A stretch of DNA of 32,261 bases from contig CALUFM010000026.1 in the NCBI GenBank assembly GCA_944319935.1, forward strand, positions 1-32,261, given 5' to 3'. This DNA is from an uncultured Prevotella sp. GTDB taxonomy: Bacteria; Bacteroidota; Bacteroidia; Bacteroidales; Bacteroidaceae. Every line of letters begins with the position of its first letter. Position 1 is the stretch's first letter. The position numbers and the translations under genes are program-made. Under the pieces are notes generated by a model that was given only the letters and a program-made list of their open reading frames with translations, did no database searches and had not been told where the DNA came from. Below, in pieces: positions 21,317 to 29,376 of this stretch.

Positions 21317-22024
21317 TTATTGGTTGGGGGAGGGTAAAATAGACGTTATAAAATCCATAAACCCATTATATGGCGCACGATGGCACTTTTTCCATTTTTC
21401 AAACTGTTCCTTGTCGAAAACACTCTTATAAGGATAATCATATTTGTCCCAATTACGTCCATCAACAAAAGCCGGATAATCATCAAAAAAATCGTCTGGC
21501 TTTGGCTGACGTCCAGATGCGACAATTGCTTTGGCATAATCAACTATCTCTTGAACATAAACAGACTTACGCTTATCAAAATATTCATCATATGAACTTA
21601 CCACTTTTGCAGGTACACCTACGGCAATGCTATTTGATGGTATATCTTTTGTCACGACTGCCCCCAAACCTATTATGACATTATCCCCAATTGTCACACC
21701 TTTCAAAATGCTTACATTCTCACCAAGCCACACATTATTTCCTATTTTGACATTACCGTGGGAAGGAATGAACTCGTTATGTGTGTTGATGAAACACCAT
21801 GATGCCCAATCATGTGTGAGAATGATTGTTCCACGATGCAAGAAAACGTTTTCTCCTATTTCAAGAAGTTCTGGCCGAGAAATGTCCACTTGTATCTTTT
21901 TGGGGTCAAGTACAACAGTTCCTTTACCCACTTTAACACCGCATGCCTTTATGTATTTTATATACCTTTCGGACGATGATGTATAATAAAGTTTATACAA
22001 CTTTTTGAAAAAGCGTTTAATCAT
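21317..22024 (-). CDS. Hexapeptide-repeat O-acetyltransferase (maltose/galactoside type)
   Basis: This 235-residue protein has left-handed beta-helix repeats (VKVGKGTVVLDPKKIQV, LLEIGENVFLHRGTIILTHD, VKIGNNVWLGENVSILKGVT, IGDNVIIGLGAVVTKDIPSN) and ends the core with IAVGVPAKVV. The His in THDWAS (about 71) is a candidate catalytic base. The C-terminal ~80 residues (GRQPKPDDFFDDYPAF, then a Tyr- and Lys-rich stretch) are an extension beyond the usual family length and recall WbbJ-type sugar acetyltransferases. It probably acetylates the repeat unit in the cytoplasm. It starts 22 bp after the polymerase gene stop. Confidence 0.88.
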   Translation of the reverse strand: MIKRFFKKLYKLYYTSSSERYIKYIKACGVKVGKGTVVLDPKKIQVDISRPELLEIGENVFLHRGTIILTHDWASWCFINTHNEFIPSHGNVKIGNNVWLGENVSILKGVTIGDNVIIGLGAVVTKDIPSNSIAVGVPAKVVSSYDEYFDKRKSVYVQEIVDYAKAIVASGRQPKPDDFFDDYPAFVDGRNWDKYDYPYKSVFDKEQFEKWKKCHRAPYNGFMDFITSILPSPNQ

Positions 22025-22046
22025 ATTATATCTTCATTTAATTAAA

Positions 22047-23222
22047 TTAACGACTTACTAAAAAAGGCTTTTCCCTAAAAGCGTACAATCCCAATATTAG
22101 AATTGGAAATATTGGACATGTTGTACTCAGGGCATTATTGGCATTTAACAACAAAAAAGCAACAAGCATTGTTGTATAAAACATATATTGGGTCGTTCCA
22201 ATACGTTTTAAATATTTATACATGAAATAAAAGAACATTATCGTAAAAATTAATCCGTAACCAAAAATAAGATTAACTATTGAATTTTCTATTGCAATCA
22301 ATTCATACTTATTCATGATATTCATTACATAGCTATTTGAGACACCAAACAACAAGTCTTTTAAATCCATAGATTTAATAATACCCACCAAAACAAACCT
22401 TGCGTTCGAGCTACTGTCGTCTGCTGTCAATCCTGTTGACAATCGTGAACCCAACGAATGGTTTTCAATATAATTTCCAACCAAGAACATCACAATCAGC
22501 AGTCCTATAACAAATAAGAACTTTTGCCATCCTTTCATTTTCCTATTTCTTATATCATGGTAAACATTTAAAATGAAAATGAAAGATAATATGTATATAG
22601 AACTTCTTGTGTTAAATGAAAAAACAGCCAAGAATCCTAAAAAAAACAATGCATAACGATGATTTGTTTTCATCTTGGAACTCAAAATTACAGATGATAA
22701 GATACTTACTAAGAAAGCATTCTGTAAAGGATGTCCATGAAGGCTATAAGCCCTCATATCTGTAAACAGATTTTCATAAACAAAACCGCTAACGTTGGCA
22801 AATAATATGTTTTTTGTAGTTGCCTCGAATATGGCTATCACACATTCTACTATGAAAAAAGCCACGATAATTTTTTTTATTTTCAACGATTTATCCTCAT
22901 TGTACACTCTCAACAAAGAAAACAATAATATTGGTTCAATAACAAAATTCAAAAATCCAGAGAAACCGACAGACTTTCTAAGTACGAGTGCATTAAAGCC
23001 ACCTATAATGACAAGGAGTACGAATAAATTTTTATCTAAGTCTGTAAATCTTATTATACTATTATTAAACAGAAACGCTACTAATAAAAAAGGAAGTGCA
23101 AGATAGTGGGAATTAGCGATAACCCCATCCGTATTTAAATCTATATTAAGAAATTGCTGAACAGACGTTCCAATAAACAGCGTTATGAAAATGTATATAT
23201 AAAAGATTTTTTTACTTCTCAT
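22047..23222 (-). CDS. wzy: O-antigen/capsule polymerase-like membrane protein (Wzy)
   Basis: This 391-residue integral membrane protein has about ten to twelve hydrophobic segments and is very AT-rich, typical of Wzy polymerases. The periplasmic stretch MRAYSLHGHPLQNAFLVSIL resembles the HP-containing motif of the O-antigen ligase/polymerase family, and a second loop with GLTADDSSSNARF carries a conserved-looking Arg. It would join repeat units at the outer face of the inner membrane. Its ATG overlaps the stop of the GT32 gene (ATGA), so the two are coupled. Sequence conservation in Wzy is low; the role rests on topology and context together with the flippase gene. Confidence 0.82.
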   Translation of the reverse strand: MRSKKIFYIYIFITLFIGTSVQQFLNIDLNTDGVIANSHYLALPFLLVAFLFNNSIIRFTDLDKNLFVLLVIIGGFNALVLRKSVGFSGFLNFVIEPILLFSLLRVYNEDKSLKIKKIIVAFFIVECVIAIFEATTKNILFANVSGFVYENLFTDMRAYSLHGHPLQNAFLVSILSSVILSSKMKTNHRYALFFLGFLAVFSFNTRSSIYILSFIFILNVYHDIRNRKMKGWQKFLFVIGLLIVMFLVGNYIENHSLGSRLSTGLTADDSSSNARFVLVGIIKSMDLKDLLFGVSNSYVMNIMNKYELIAIENSIVNLIFGYGLIFTIMFFYFMYKYLKRIGTTQYMFYTTMLVAFLLLNANNALSTTCPIFPILILGLYAFREKPFLVSR

Positions 23223-23923
23223 GGCCGATAATAATACCGTAATATAGTTATAAGTTCACTAAACCTGTTTTTCAGTTTCTGAGATATGCCATTATCTTCT
23301 TTAATCCATGTCCCAGCAAAATCATGTATTGACAAACTTTTATCATTATTATATGTTTGCAAGGTTCTACAATCTTTACAACAAAAAATGTCTTGAGGAT
23401 AAATTAAAAAACCTGCAATATCTTGTTGCTTATTATTTATGATAAGGCCTTTTGATTTTAATAGCGATGTAAAGTATTGAACATTGGGAGTTTGATTGAA
23501 ACGGAAATTTTCAAAAAAATGTTTCGTTTCATAAAACGATAAAAACTCTCTTATAATATCATTACCTTTTTCGCATGCCATAACGCCTGTACCAATAAAA
23601 AACTCATGCTCAAACCCAGCAAAACCTTTCTGGTTTAATAACTCGTCTGGAAAATGTTTTAACACAATAATGTCTGTATCCAAATAAATGCCACCATCTG
23701 AAACTAAAGCATATAAACGTGCTACATCTGAAACAAAAGCATATTTTTGCGCAAAATAAGCCTCTTGGGTAAAAGCATTATAATTAACATCAAAGTTTTC
23801 TTCGTTCCATTCCTTTATCGTATAATCAGGCATTTTTTCCTTCCATGTCTGAATGTATCTTAACACACTTTCGGATTTGGGGTTACGACCAAACCAACAG
23901 TAATGAATCGTTTTAGGAATCAT
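23219..23923 (-). CDS. Glycosyltransferase with DXD motif (GT32, capsular sugar transferase)
   Basis: This 234-residue protein fits the OCH1/GT32 'sugar-binding region containing DXD' family. It opens IPKTIHYCWFGRNPKSESV and then has YAFVSDVARLYALVSDGGIY followed by LDTDIIVLK, where D-T-D binds the metal and nucleotide sugar. The length is normal for bacterial capsule members. It probably adds galactose, mannose or a similar sugar. The gene overlaps the polymerase gene by 4 nt. The acyltransferase at 23967 ends 43 bp upstream. Confidence 0.92.
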   Translation of the reverse strand: MIPKTIHYCWFGRNPKSESVLRYIQTWKEKMPDYTIKEWNEENFDVNYNAFTQEAYFAQKYAFVSDVARLYALVSDGGIYLDTDIIVLKHFPDELLNQKGFAGFEHEFFIGTGVMACEKGNDIIREFLSFYETKHFFENFRFNQTPNVQYFTSLLKSKGLIINNKQQDIAGFLIYPQDIFCCKDCRTLQTYNNDKSLSIHDFAGTWIKEDNGISQKLKNRFSELITILRYYYRP

Positions 23924-23966
23924 TATTATTAATAATAAAAATGTTAAAGAATAAAAGTCGGCAATC

Positions 23967-24797
23967 TTATTTTATATCAACATCGCAGACCGAATGGTCG
24001 GCGTCTTTCGGCATGACGTAGAATTTTGCGGCAGGGTTCTCGGCGAAATATTTAAGCAACGAGGCGTTGAAGCGGCGGCTCTCCACCTTGCGCCGCCCCG
24101 TGCAGAGCAGCTTGGCGGGCACGCCGCCGATGATGGATTCTGGCGGGATGGCCGACATGTCCTTGCCAACGAGGCTGTTGGAGGCCACGATGGTCTTGTC
24201 GGGGATTACCGCGCCGCCGGTTATCGTAGTAGAGTTGCATATCCAGCAGTAGTCGCCGATGCTGATGGGGCGGGCCATGCTCGGCACCACTCCGCGGCCG
24301 AAGTCGGCCACGAAGTGGAAATTTGTGTCAAATACTTGACATCGGTGAACAATCCTGGATTGTTCACCGACCCGTATTTCCGAGTAGGCCGTGACGTTGC
24401 AGAATGTCGTGATTTTGGTGCCTCCGCCCATGTCGAGTACGCCATTCTCACTCACGTTTATCTTGTTTCCGCTGCCTATCTCGCACGTGCCTCGGAAGAC
24501 CACCTTGCCCCAGATGTCCAGTTGGGTGTTGCCGGCGGCGTATTGCGGCCCGCTGGGAATGGTGACATTCAGGCGGACCATACCCGGCCTGCACACACCA
24601 CGGCACTCCATCGTGCCGAACTGCGAGAACAGCCGGGGCCAGCCGTAAACATACACGGGAAAACGCACGGCCTGGCGAAGGGGGAAGAATACGAAGTTGA
24701 AATACAGAGTGTAAAGGGGGTTGAACCAGTGCGTCCACAACGCGCGGACAATGAACAAGGAGTAAGCTCTCCTTAACTTTCTTGCCAAATCAACCAT
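23967..24797 (-). CDS. Hexapeptide acyltransferase of WcaF/Maa type
   Basis: Counted from ATG 24797, this has about 276 residues. An N-terminal aromatic, hydrophobic region (HWFNPLYTLYFNFVFFPLRQ) precedes left-handed beta-helix repeats (LDIWGKVVFRGTCEIGSGNK, GVLDMGGGTKITTF, SEIRVGEQSRIVHRCQVFDT, then ISIGDYCWICNSTTITGGAV) and the ending IIGGVPAKLLC. ATG 24836 or GTG 24869 are upstream alternatives, but the latter translates the palindromic repeat at 24842. The gene is markedly GC-rich, like the flippase gene next to it and unlike the AT-rich block that follows. It likely acetylates the glycan. Confidence 0.88.
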   Translation of the reverse strand: MVDLARKLRRAYSLFIVRALWTHWFNPLYTLYFNFVFFPLRQAVRFPVYVYGWPRLFSQFGTMECRGVCRPGMVRLNVTIPSGPQYAAGNTQLDIWGKVVFRGTCEIGSGNKINVSENGVLDMGGGTKITTFCNVTAYSEIRVGEQSRIVHRCQVFDTNFHFVADFGRGVVPSMARPISIGDYCWICNSTTITGGAVIPDKTIVASNSLVGKDMSAIPPESIIGGVPAKLLCTGRRKVESRRFNASLLKYFAENPAAKFYVMPKDADHSVCDVDIK

Positions 24798-24841
24798 TGC
24801 CAAACTTTTAAGATAATTTCCGCAAATTGCCGACATCCGTT

Positions 24842-24931
24842 TGTAGAGACGCAAAATCTTGCGTCTCACATGAACACGTCGATTATCTTTGTTTCAATGC
24901 ATTCGGAGACGCAAGATTTTGCGTCTCTACA
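24842..24931. repeat. Pair of GAGACGCAAAATCTTGCGTCTC palindromes
   Basis: A 22 bp palindrome (GAGACGCAA..TTGCGTCTC) occurs at about 24846-24867 and again, inverted, at 24906-24927. The outer flanks TGTA/TACA extend each copy, so the pair forms a larger inverted repeat of about 27 bp arms around a ~36 bp centre. It lies in the spacer between the flippase and acyltransferase genes. I recall similar palindromes scattered through Bacteroidales intergenic DNA. Confidence 0.8.
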
Positions 24932-24950
24932 AGCGGGTGATTGCGGATGT

Positions 24951-26474
24951 TCATTCAAACTTTTTCTTTATTATGTTCAGAAGATATGCTCGCTCTGTCG
25001 CCCTCAAGCCTATGAAACCTATGCACAGCCCCGCAAGCACTACCGTCAGGGCTATGAAGGCGAACGTGGCCGGCAGCGACGCGGGCAGCACGGCGCGCAA
25101 CGCGCAGGCCGCCGCCAAAGACGCGGCCACGACCAAGGCTACGGGCTTAACTACATCAGTGAAGTAACGGCGGAACGAAAGGCCGACGTATGCCTTTATG
25201 ATGTGGAGGACGACAACCAAGTAACACAGGCGGACGAAGAACATTATGGCGAACACGGCTACGGGCGACGCCCCGGCTTTCAGGGCCGCATATGCCAGGG
25301 GGAACACCATGAGGAACACGCCGCTGCCTACGGATATGTATCTTTTAAGCCGCCCCACCGCAAGGGCTATGGCCCAGACGGGGTTGTTGAGTACGTTGAC
25401 CAACGAGTAAGCCAGAATCCAGATAGTGAACACGCCCGTATATTCAGGCACCTGCGTAAGCCACAGGTGCAGGACAGGGTCTATCGTGAAGCACAGCGGC
25501 AGGCAGAAAATCCACAGCAGGAAGAATGAGAACTTAGAGCTGCTGTAAAACAGCTTCATCAGGTACTCGTCGTCGCCGGCAGCGTAAGACTTCACGATTT
25601 GCGGCCTCACGGAGACAAAGAAATTCGAGGCGAAGCCGTTGACGGCGTTGCTCACCTGGAACGACACGGCGCGAGCCGCATTGACGGCAGGGCCGAAAAA
25701 GAGGTTGAGCAGGATGTTCACGCCTGAGTCGTTGACGGCGTAAACGGCCGTGCCTACGGTGTTCCAGCCCACTATGGCCGACGTCTCCTTGAGCAACCGC
25801 CTGTCCCAAAGCAGCTTAATACTGCATTCGGCGTACCGGCGCGAACAATATACTGCGTAAAAGCACTGGACAGACAGAGCCAGGAGCATGAGCAGGAGGC
25901 CGTAGACCACCAACCTATCGAACGGCGACATGCTGATGGCGTAGGCTATGCCGAGCTTTGCCAAGCCCTCGAAGATGCCGACGTATGAATATACGTTCAT
26001 GTCTTCATGGGCTATGATGGTAGAGTCGTAGACGACGCCCACCAGCGTGGAACACAACGATACGAGCGTGAACTGGTAAACCAATACGGCGGCCGAGAGC
26101 CTGTCGGCGGGGATGACCAGCTTGTTGTAGACGAACCAAAGGCCAATAGTCTCGCCGACGACCACTACCGCCGCGGCAACGACAAGGTAAAGCGTGAAGT
26201 GCTGGGCGAAAACCCTCGCCGCCCCGCCGGCGTCGCCACGCCCCAAGGCCACGTTGAGGAAACGCTGCGTAGCGTTGGACAGCGACGAGCGGAAGAATAT
26301 GAACATCAGGGCCAAACCGCCCACAACGTTGTAAATGCCAAAGTCCTCGATGCCCAGTTTGTCCAAAAGCACGCGCGAGGTGAACAGCGTGACGACCATG
26401 AGGAACAGCATCCTCACGTACAGGAACAGCGTGTTCTTGGCTATGCGCTTGTTGTTTTCTGATGATTTCGACAT
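24951..26474 (-). CDS. wzx: Polysaccharide flippase (Wzx/MATE-like)
   Basis: This 507-residue membrane protein of the MOP superfamily has about 12-14 transmembrane segments, starting KRIAKNTLFLYVRMLFLMVV and including the LGIEDFGIYNVVGGLALMF segment typical of Bacteroidetes Wzx. It flips the undecaprenyl-linked repeat unit to the periplasm, where the Wzy polymerase acts. The C-terminal third is Ala-rich and the gene is clearly GC-richer than the genes from 19.1 to 23.9 kb. It starts 82 bp after the GT2 stop. Family assignment is firm; the substrate is unknown. Confidence 0.93.
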   Translation of the reverse strand: MSKSSENNKRIAKNTLFLYVRMLFLMVVTLFTSRVLLDKLGIEDFGIYNVVGGLALMFIFFRSSLSNATQRFLNVALGRGDAGGAARVFAQHFTLYLVVAAAVVVVGETIGLWFVYNKLVIPADRLSAAVLVYQFTLVSLCSTLVGVVYDSTIIAHEDMNVYSYVGIFEGLAKLGIAYAISMSPFDRLVVYGLLLMLLALSVQCFYAVYCSRRYAECSIKLLWDRRLLKETSAIVGWNTVGTAVYAVNDSGVNILLNLFFGPAVNAARAVSFQVSNAVNGFASNFFVSVRPQIVKSYAAGDDEYLMKLFYSSSKFSFFLLWIFCLPLCFTIDPVLHLWLTQVPEYTGVFTIWILAYSLVNVLNNPVWAIALAVGRLKRYISVGSGVFLMVFPLAYAALKAGASPVAVFAIMFFVRLCYLVVVLHIIKAYVGLSFRRYFTDVVKPVALVVAASLAAACALRAVLPASLPATFAFIALTVVLAGLCIGFIGLRATERAYLLNIIKKKFE

Positions 26475-26556
26475 TGCTTTTTATTTCAGCAGGGGAAACA
26501 AGGATGTTGCCATTATCATAATACAGCAACGGCTGAGTATCGGTAAACTCTTTCTC

Positions 26557-27741
26557 TTATGTCAGTTCACATATCAGGCGATAAGCCTTGAAGTCATTGT
26601 TTTCCAAAGCCTTTTGTAATGGTGAATTTGTCTGGCAATCATGAAAATACGTCTTCCACAATGCTATTGTAAGTATGAATACAGCTTTGTCAGCATCGTC
26701 ATGGTTAAGTCCTCTTATTCTCTTATAGTTTGTCCGTATTTGGTCCAGCATTGTCATGGCGAAATCATGATTAGTCAATCCAAACCGCCTTCTGTCTTCC
26801 AGTAAATTCTCCGTTATCCAATAAGTATCAATCACTTTTTTATTCTTGACTGCTGTAGCGGTTATACCGTTCGGATTAAGTCTGTAATGATAAAACAAGA
26901 CGTCGCTTGTGACAACTTTCCTGCAAAAAGAATAAATCACAAAAGCCATCAATGTGTCTTCAAACCAAAAGCCTTCAGGAAATTTAATGTTCTTGAACAA
27001 TTGGGCTTTAAAGAGTTTTCCCCACGGGAAGCCGTAAAGTTTTCCACCGTGTAAGTTATATTTATGACGTATTGTGCGTTTGTCTCCAGCTTTATTGAAC
27101 ATTATATAGCCACCTTCAATAAGGTCAGCATCTGCCATCTTGGCTTGCTTTAACATAGCGTCAAGCGTATTTGGCAAAAATTCATCATCACTATCAAGAA
27201 ACGTTACATAGTCCGCTTTAATAACATCCAGCCCTCTATTGCGCGCTCCTGAAAGACCTTTGTTCTCTTGGTTTATAATCTCTACACGTTCGTTGTCCTC
27301 ATATTCCCGTAGCACTTCGTCCATGTTGTCAGGCGACCCGTCATTCACCACAGTTATTAATATTTTATATTGTGTGTGTTGGTTAAGCACAGAGTCAATG
27401 CAGCCTTTTATTGTATTTGCAGTTTTATATGCCGGTACTATCACTTGCAAGTCATAAAGACGCATCAGTTTGCTTTCCTCTTCTCTTATGCATGAATTGT
27501 CAGGGTTCGGCGACAAACTTTCTAATAAATTACGCGCATCATCCATATCGTTTTCTCTGTATTTTATGCTTTTATGAAAAAACGGCTCAAGCAAGTAATA
27601 AACGATAACGTTCAGATGCAGAATATACAAAGATTTTATAATCAGCTTTAGCATTATTCTCATAGGTTTTGATGTATTATCAATCTTGCACTTTTTATGT
27701 TTCTTTTTAATTTTTGCCAAGTTCCGCATTACATTTTTCAT
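26557..27741 (-). CDS. Glycosyltransferase family 2 with N-terminal extension
   Basis: This 394-residue protein has the GT2 core beginning near residue 98: LQVIVPAYKTANTIKGCIDS, ILITVVNDGSPDN, NKGLSGARNRGLDVI, then VTFLDSDDEFLP with the DXD site. The ~95-residue N-terminal extension is basic (KKKHKKCK) with one hydrophobic stretch (LIIKSLYILHLNVIVYYLL), perhaps a membrane anchor, which is not usual for GT2. It is the first biosynthetic gene after UpxY, 10 bp downstream of its stop, and is AT-rich between two GC-rich neighbours. Confidence 0.9.
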   Translation of the reverse strand: MKNVMRNLAKIKKKHKKCKIDNTSKPMRIMLKLIIKSLYILHLNVIVYYLLEPFFHKSIKYRENDMDDARNLLESLSPNPDNSCIREEESKLMRLYDLQVIVPAYKTANTIKGCIDSVLNQHTQYKILITVVNDGSPDNMDEVLREYEDNERVEIINQENKGLSGARNRGLDVIKADYVTFLDSDDEFLPNTLDAMLKQAKMADADLIEGGYIMFNKAGDKRTIRHKYNLHGGKLYGFPWGKLFKAQLFKNIKFPEGFWFEDTLMAFVIYSFCRKVVTSDVLFYHYRLNPNGITATAVKNKKVIDTYWITENLLEDRRRFGLTNHDFAMTMLDQIRTNYKRIRGLNHDDADKAVFILTIALWKTYFHDCQTNSPLQKALENNDFKAYRLICELT

Positions 27742-27751
27742 AAAATGATGT

Positions 27752-28771
27752 TCAGATTTTTACTTTTCCGTACGCTTCCAGGTCGCTGATGACGTCGCGC
27801 TGCTTGGGCGTAAGCTTGCTTTTGTCCCAAAGAGCAATGACGGACTCTGCGGCACTGCGGTATTTCGGGTTGCGCGTGGCGGCGTACATCGAGGCGAGGA
27901 TGAAGGCGCGCGTCACTTGGTTGGTGACGGCCGGCAGGGCGGCAGAGCATTCATAGGCGTAATAGTCGCGGCGGGCGGCGTCGCCTGTGACGGCGCAGCT
28001 CATCGCCATGAAAGCCAAGTACTTGCAGCGGATTTTGTCCGATGGTATGCTCACGCCGCCGAAGCGGGTGATGAAAGCTTCTACGCAATGCAGGTCAGCC
28101 TCGGAGACGCCTTGCGGCGCAAGGCTGGCGCGCATGGCGCGGCGTATGCGGGGATAGTAGCTGTCGAGCTTCTTGTAAAGATGCTTGCCTTCCTTGGCGA
28201 AGGATATCACCTTGATATATTCGGGGCGTATCGTGAGCGTGGAGACGGTGAAGCGGCTGCACACGTCGATGACGACGCATCCGCCGTCTTTGCCTTTCTG
28301 CGTAAGCAGCACGCCTTCCACGCCTGAGAAGGGGCCGCCCATTATCCTCACCCTGTCGCCCTTGCTCATCGCGGCGCGGCAAGGCGGCAGACAGGGCATC
28401 GTGCCGGCCAAGGCGGAGGCTATCATCTGCATCATGCGCATCTCGCGGTCGGCAACGTAGAGGAAGTCGCCGTAGGCCGACGCCTTCGTGCGGCGTATGG
28501 GGTTGTAGTGGGGGTAAGCCCGGCGGAAGTCGCAAATCTCGGCCACCGTGAAGCGGATGAAGACGTAATTGAGGTAAAGGGGCTTCTCTACAAGGCGCGA
28601 CTTGCCGCCAGCCGCGTCAACATCCATGAACACGGGCGCGAAGTATTCAAGCTGTGGCAACAACGCCCTGCGCCTGCGGCAGTCCTCGGCGTAGAGTTCG
28701 GCCCTTGCCTTATTGTTCGACTTGGGCAAGCGGAATATATACCAACGTTTTTCTTGTTTTTGTGTTGGCAT
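27752..28771 (-). CDS. UpxY-type transcription antiterminator (NusG-like) with long C-terminal extension
   Basis: This 339-residue protein is a NusG paralogue of the UpxY group that opens Bacteroidales capsule operons. It has an NGN domain (about 9-118: RWYIFRLP, KPLYLNYVFIRF) and a KOW domain (about 136-185: KGDRVRIMGGPFSGVEGVLL). UpxY proteins ride RNA polymerase and prevent termination in the 5' leader of their own operon. Ordinary family members end after KOW at about 170-190 residues; here ~145 more helical, Ala/Tyr-rich residues follow, with a repeat-like look. I chose ATG 28771 because the frame upstream of it covers the promoter and leader. The next gene starts 10 bp downstream. No UpxZ partner is seen. 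Confidence 0.88.
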   Translation of the reverse strand: MPTQKQEKRWYIFRLPKSNNKARAELYAEDCRRRRALLPQLEYFAPVFMDVDAAGGKSRLVEKPLYLNYVFIRFTVAEICDFRRAYPHYNPIRRTKASAYGDFLYVADREMRMMQMIASALAGTMPCLPPCRAAMSKGDRVRIMGGPFSGVEGVLLTQKGKDGGCVVIDVCSRFTVSTLTIRPEYIKVISFAKEGKHLYKKLDSYYPRIRRAMRASLAPQGVSEADLHCVEAFITRFGGVSIPSDKIRCKYLAFMAMSCAVTGDAARRDYYAYECSAALPAVTNQVTRAFILASMYAATRNPKYRSAAESVIALWDKSKLTPKQRDVISDLEAYGKVKI

Positions 28772-28949
28772 CGAAAATGTACAAGCGTATTTCCCTCCCT
28801 TACCAGATTTTGTAACTATCTGATATACAAAGGTTTCCATAACAACAACCGTATAACTTGGGAAAACTTGCCTGACAACTCTCCAAGTAACCGGCGTAAA
28901 GTGAATGCCGCCTCTGTATGCACGAAGCCTGCATTCTGCTGCAAATGTA
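28772..28949 (-). promoter_or_regulatory. Promoter -7 box and long leader of the polysaccharide operon
   Basis: On the minus strand TACATTTG (28942-28949) matches the -7 consensus TAnnTTTG. No TTTG is found at the proper -33 distance, so the promoter may need an activator. The start would leave a leader of about 165 nt before UpxY, as expected for an operon whose leader is the antitermination target. I see no recombinase-type inverted repeats around it. Confidence 0.5.
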
Positions 28950-29141
28950 GTCAAAATATCCCAAACTATGTACGCTTCATATTGAAAAATGTACATTATT
29001 TAGTATTTTTACGCTTCAAAGGGAGCAGGCAAGGGAGCAGGGACAAGCCAACAAATCATGCAGAGAGCAAATTGCGATGTATATTCCTTATGAGAACCCG
29101 AGTTTGTCAAATTCGAACAAAAACGCAACACAAAAACCACA
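28950..29141. other. Intergenic region upstream of the polysaccharide operon
   Basis: No gene is supported here. On the minus strand GAAGCGTA occurs twice about 32 bp apart (near 28972-28979 and 29009-29016), flanking a palindromic AATGTACATT. These could be regulator sites upstream of the -7 box. Confidence 0.4.
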
Positions 29142-29240
29142 AACTTGCAAAAGGATGCCTTTAACAAGCCTAAAGGCGTCCTTTCATCTGTCAAAATGCG
29201 CCCTTTTACAGGGCAGAATGCATCCTTTTGGAATGCGGCT
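29142..29240. repeat. Degenerate CCTTTTACAGGGC-type intergenic repeat, copy 3
   Basis: Blocks such as TTGCAAAAGGATGCCTTTAA, AAATGCGCCCTTTTACAGGG and AATGCATCCTTTTGGAATGC resemble 5262-5330 and 12003-12092. It appears on the chromosomal side as well as inside the element, so it looks like a genus-wide intergenic repeat. Confidence 0.5.
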
Positions 29241-29320
29241 GACGGAGCAAGAAAACACGCGGAGCGAACTCTGCCAGGACAGGAGGAATGGCTACAACAG
29301 GGAGTTGCAGCCCGACGGGC

Positions 29321-29354
29321 AACAAAAAAGTGACGGACAGATTGTCCGTCACTT
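29321..29354 (-). terminator. Intrinsic terminator of the glyS-FKBP operon
   Basis: AAGTGACGGACA and TGTCCGTCACTT form a perfect 12 bp stem with a 3 nt loop. On the minus strand it is followed by TTTTTTGTT. It lies 22 bp after the stop of the FKBP lipoprotein gene. Confidence 0.9.
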
Positions 29355-29376
29355 CCGAAACGTAATTATGTCTTTT

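Noticed and set aside
23994..24776. Long plus-strand frame opposite the acyltransferase
   Set aside because: It is an antisense shadow in GC-rich DNA; the minus strand encodes recognisable hexapeptide repeats.
28895..28935. GGCGGCAT in the UpxY leader resembling the RfaH ops core GGCGGTAG
   Set aside because: Only a partial match, and ops/RfaH is an enterobacterial system; UpxY targets in Bacteroidales are not known to use it.
28772..28996. 75-codon N-terminal extension of UpxY
   Set aside because: It would cover the -7 box and the leader, has no conserved residues, and the NGN domain starts normally at ATG 28771.
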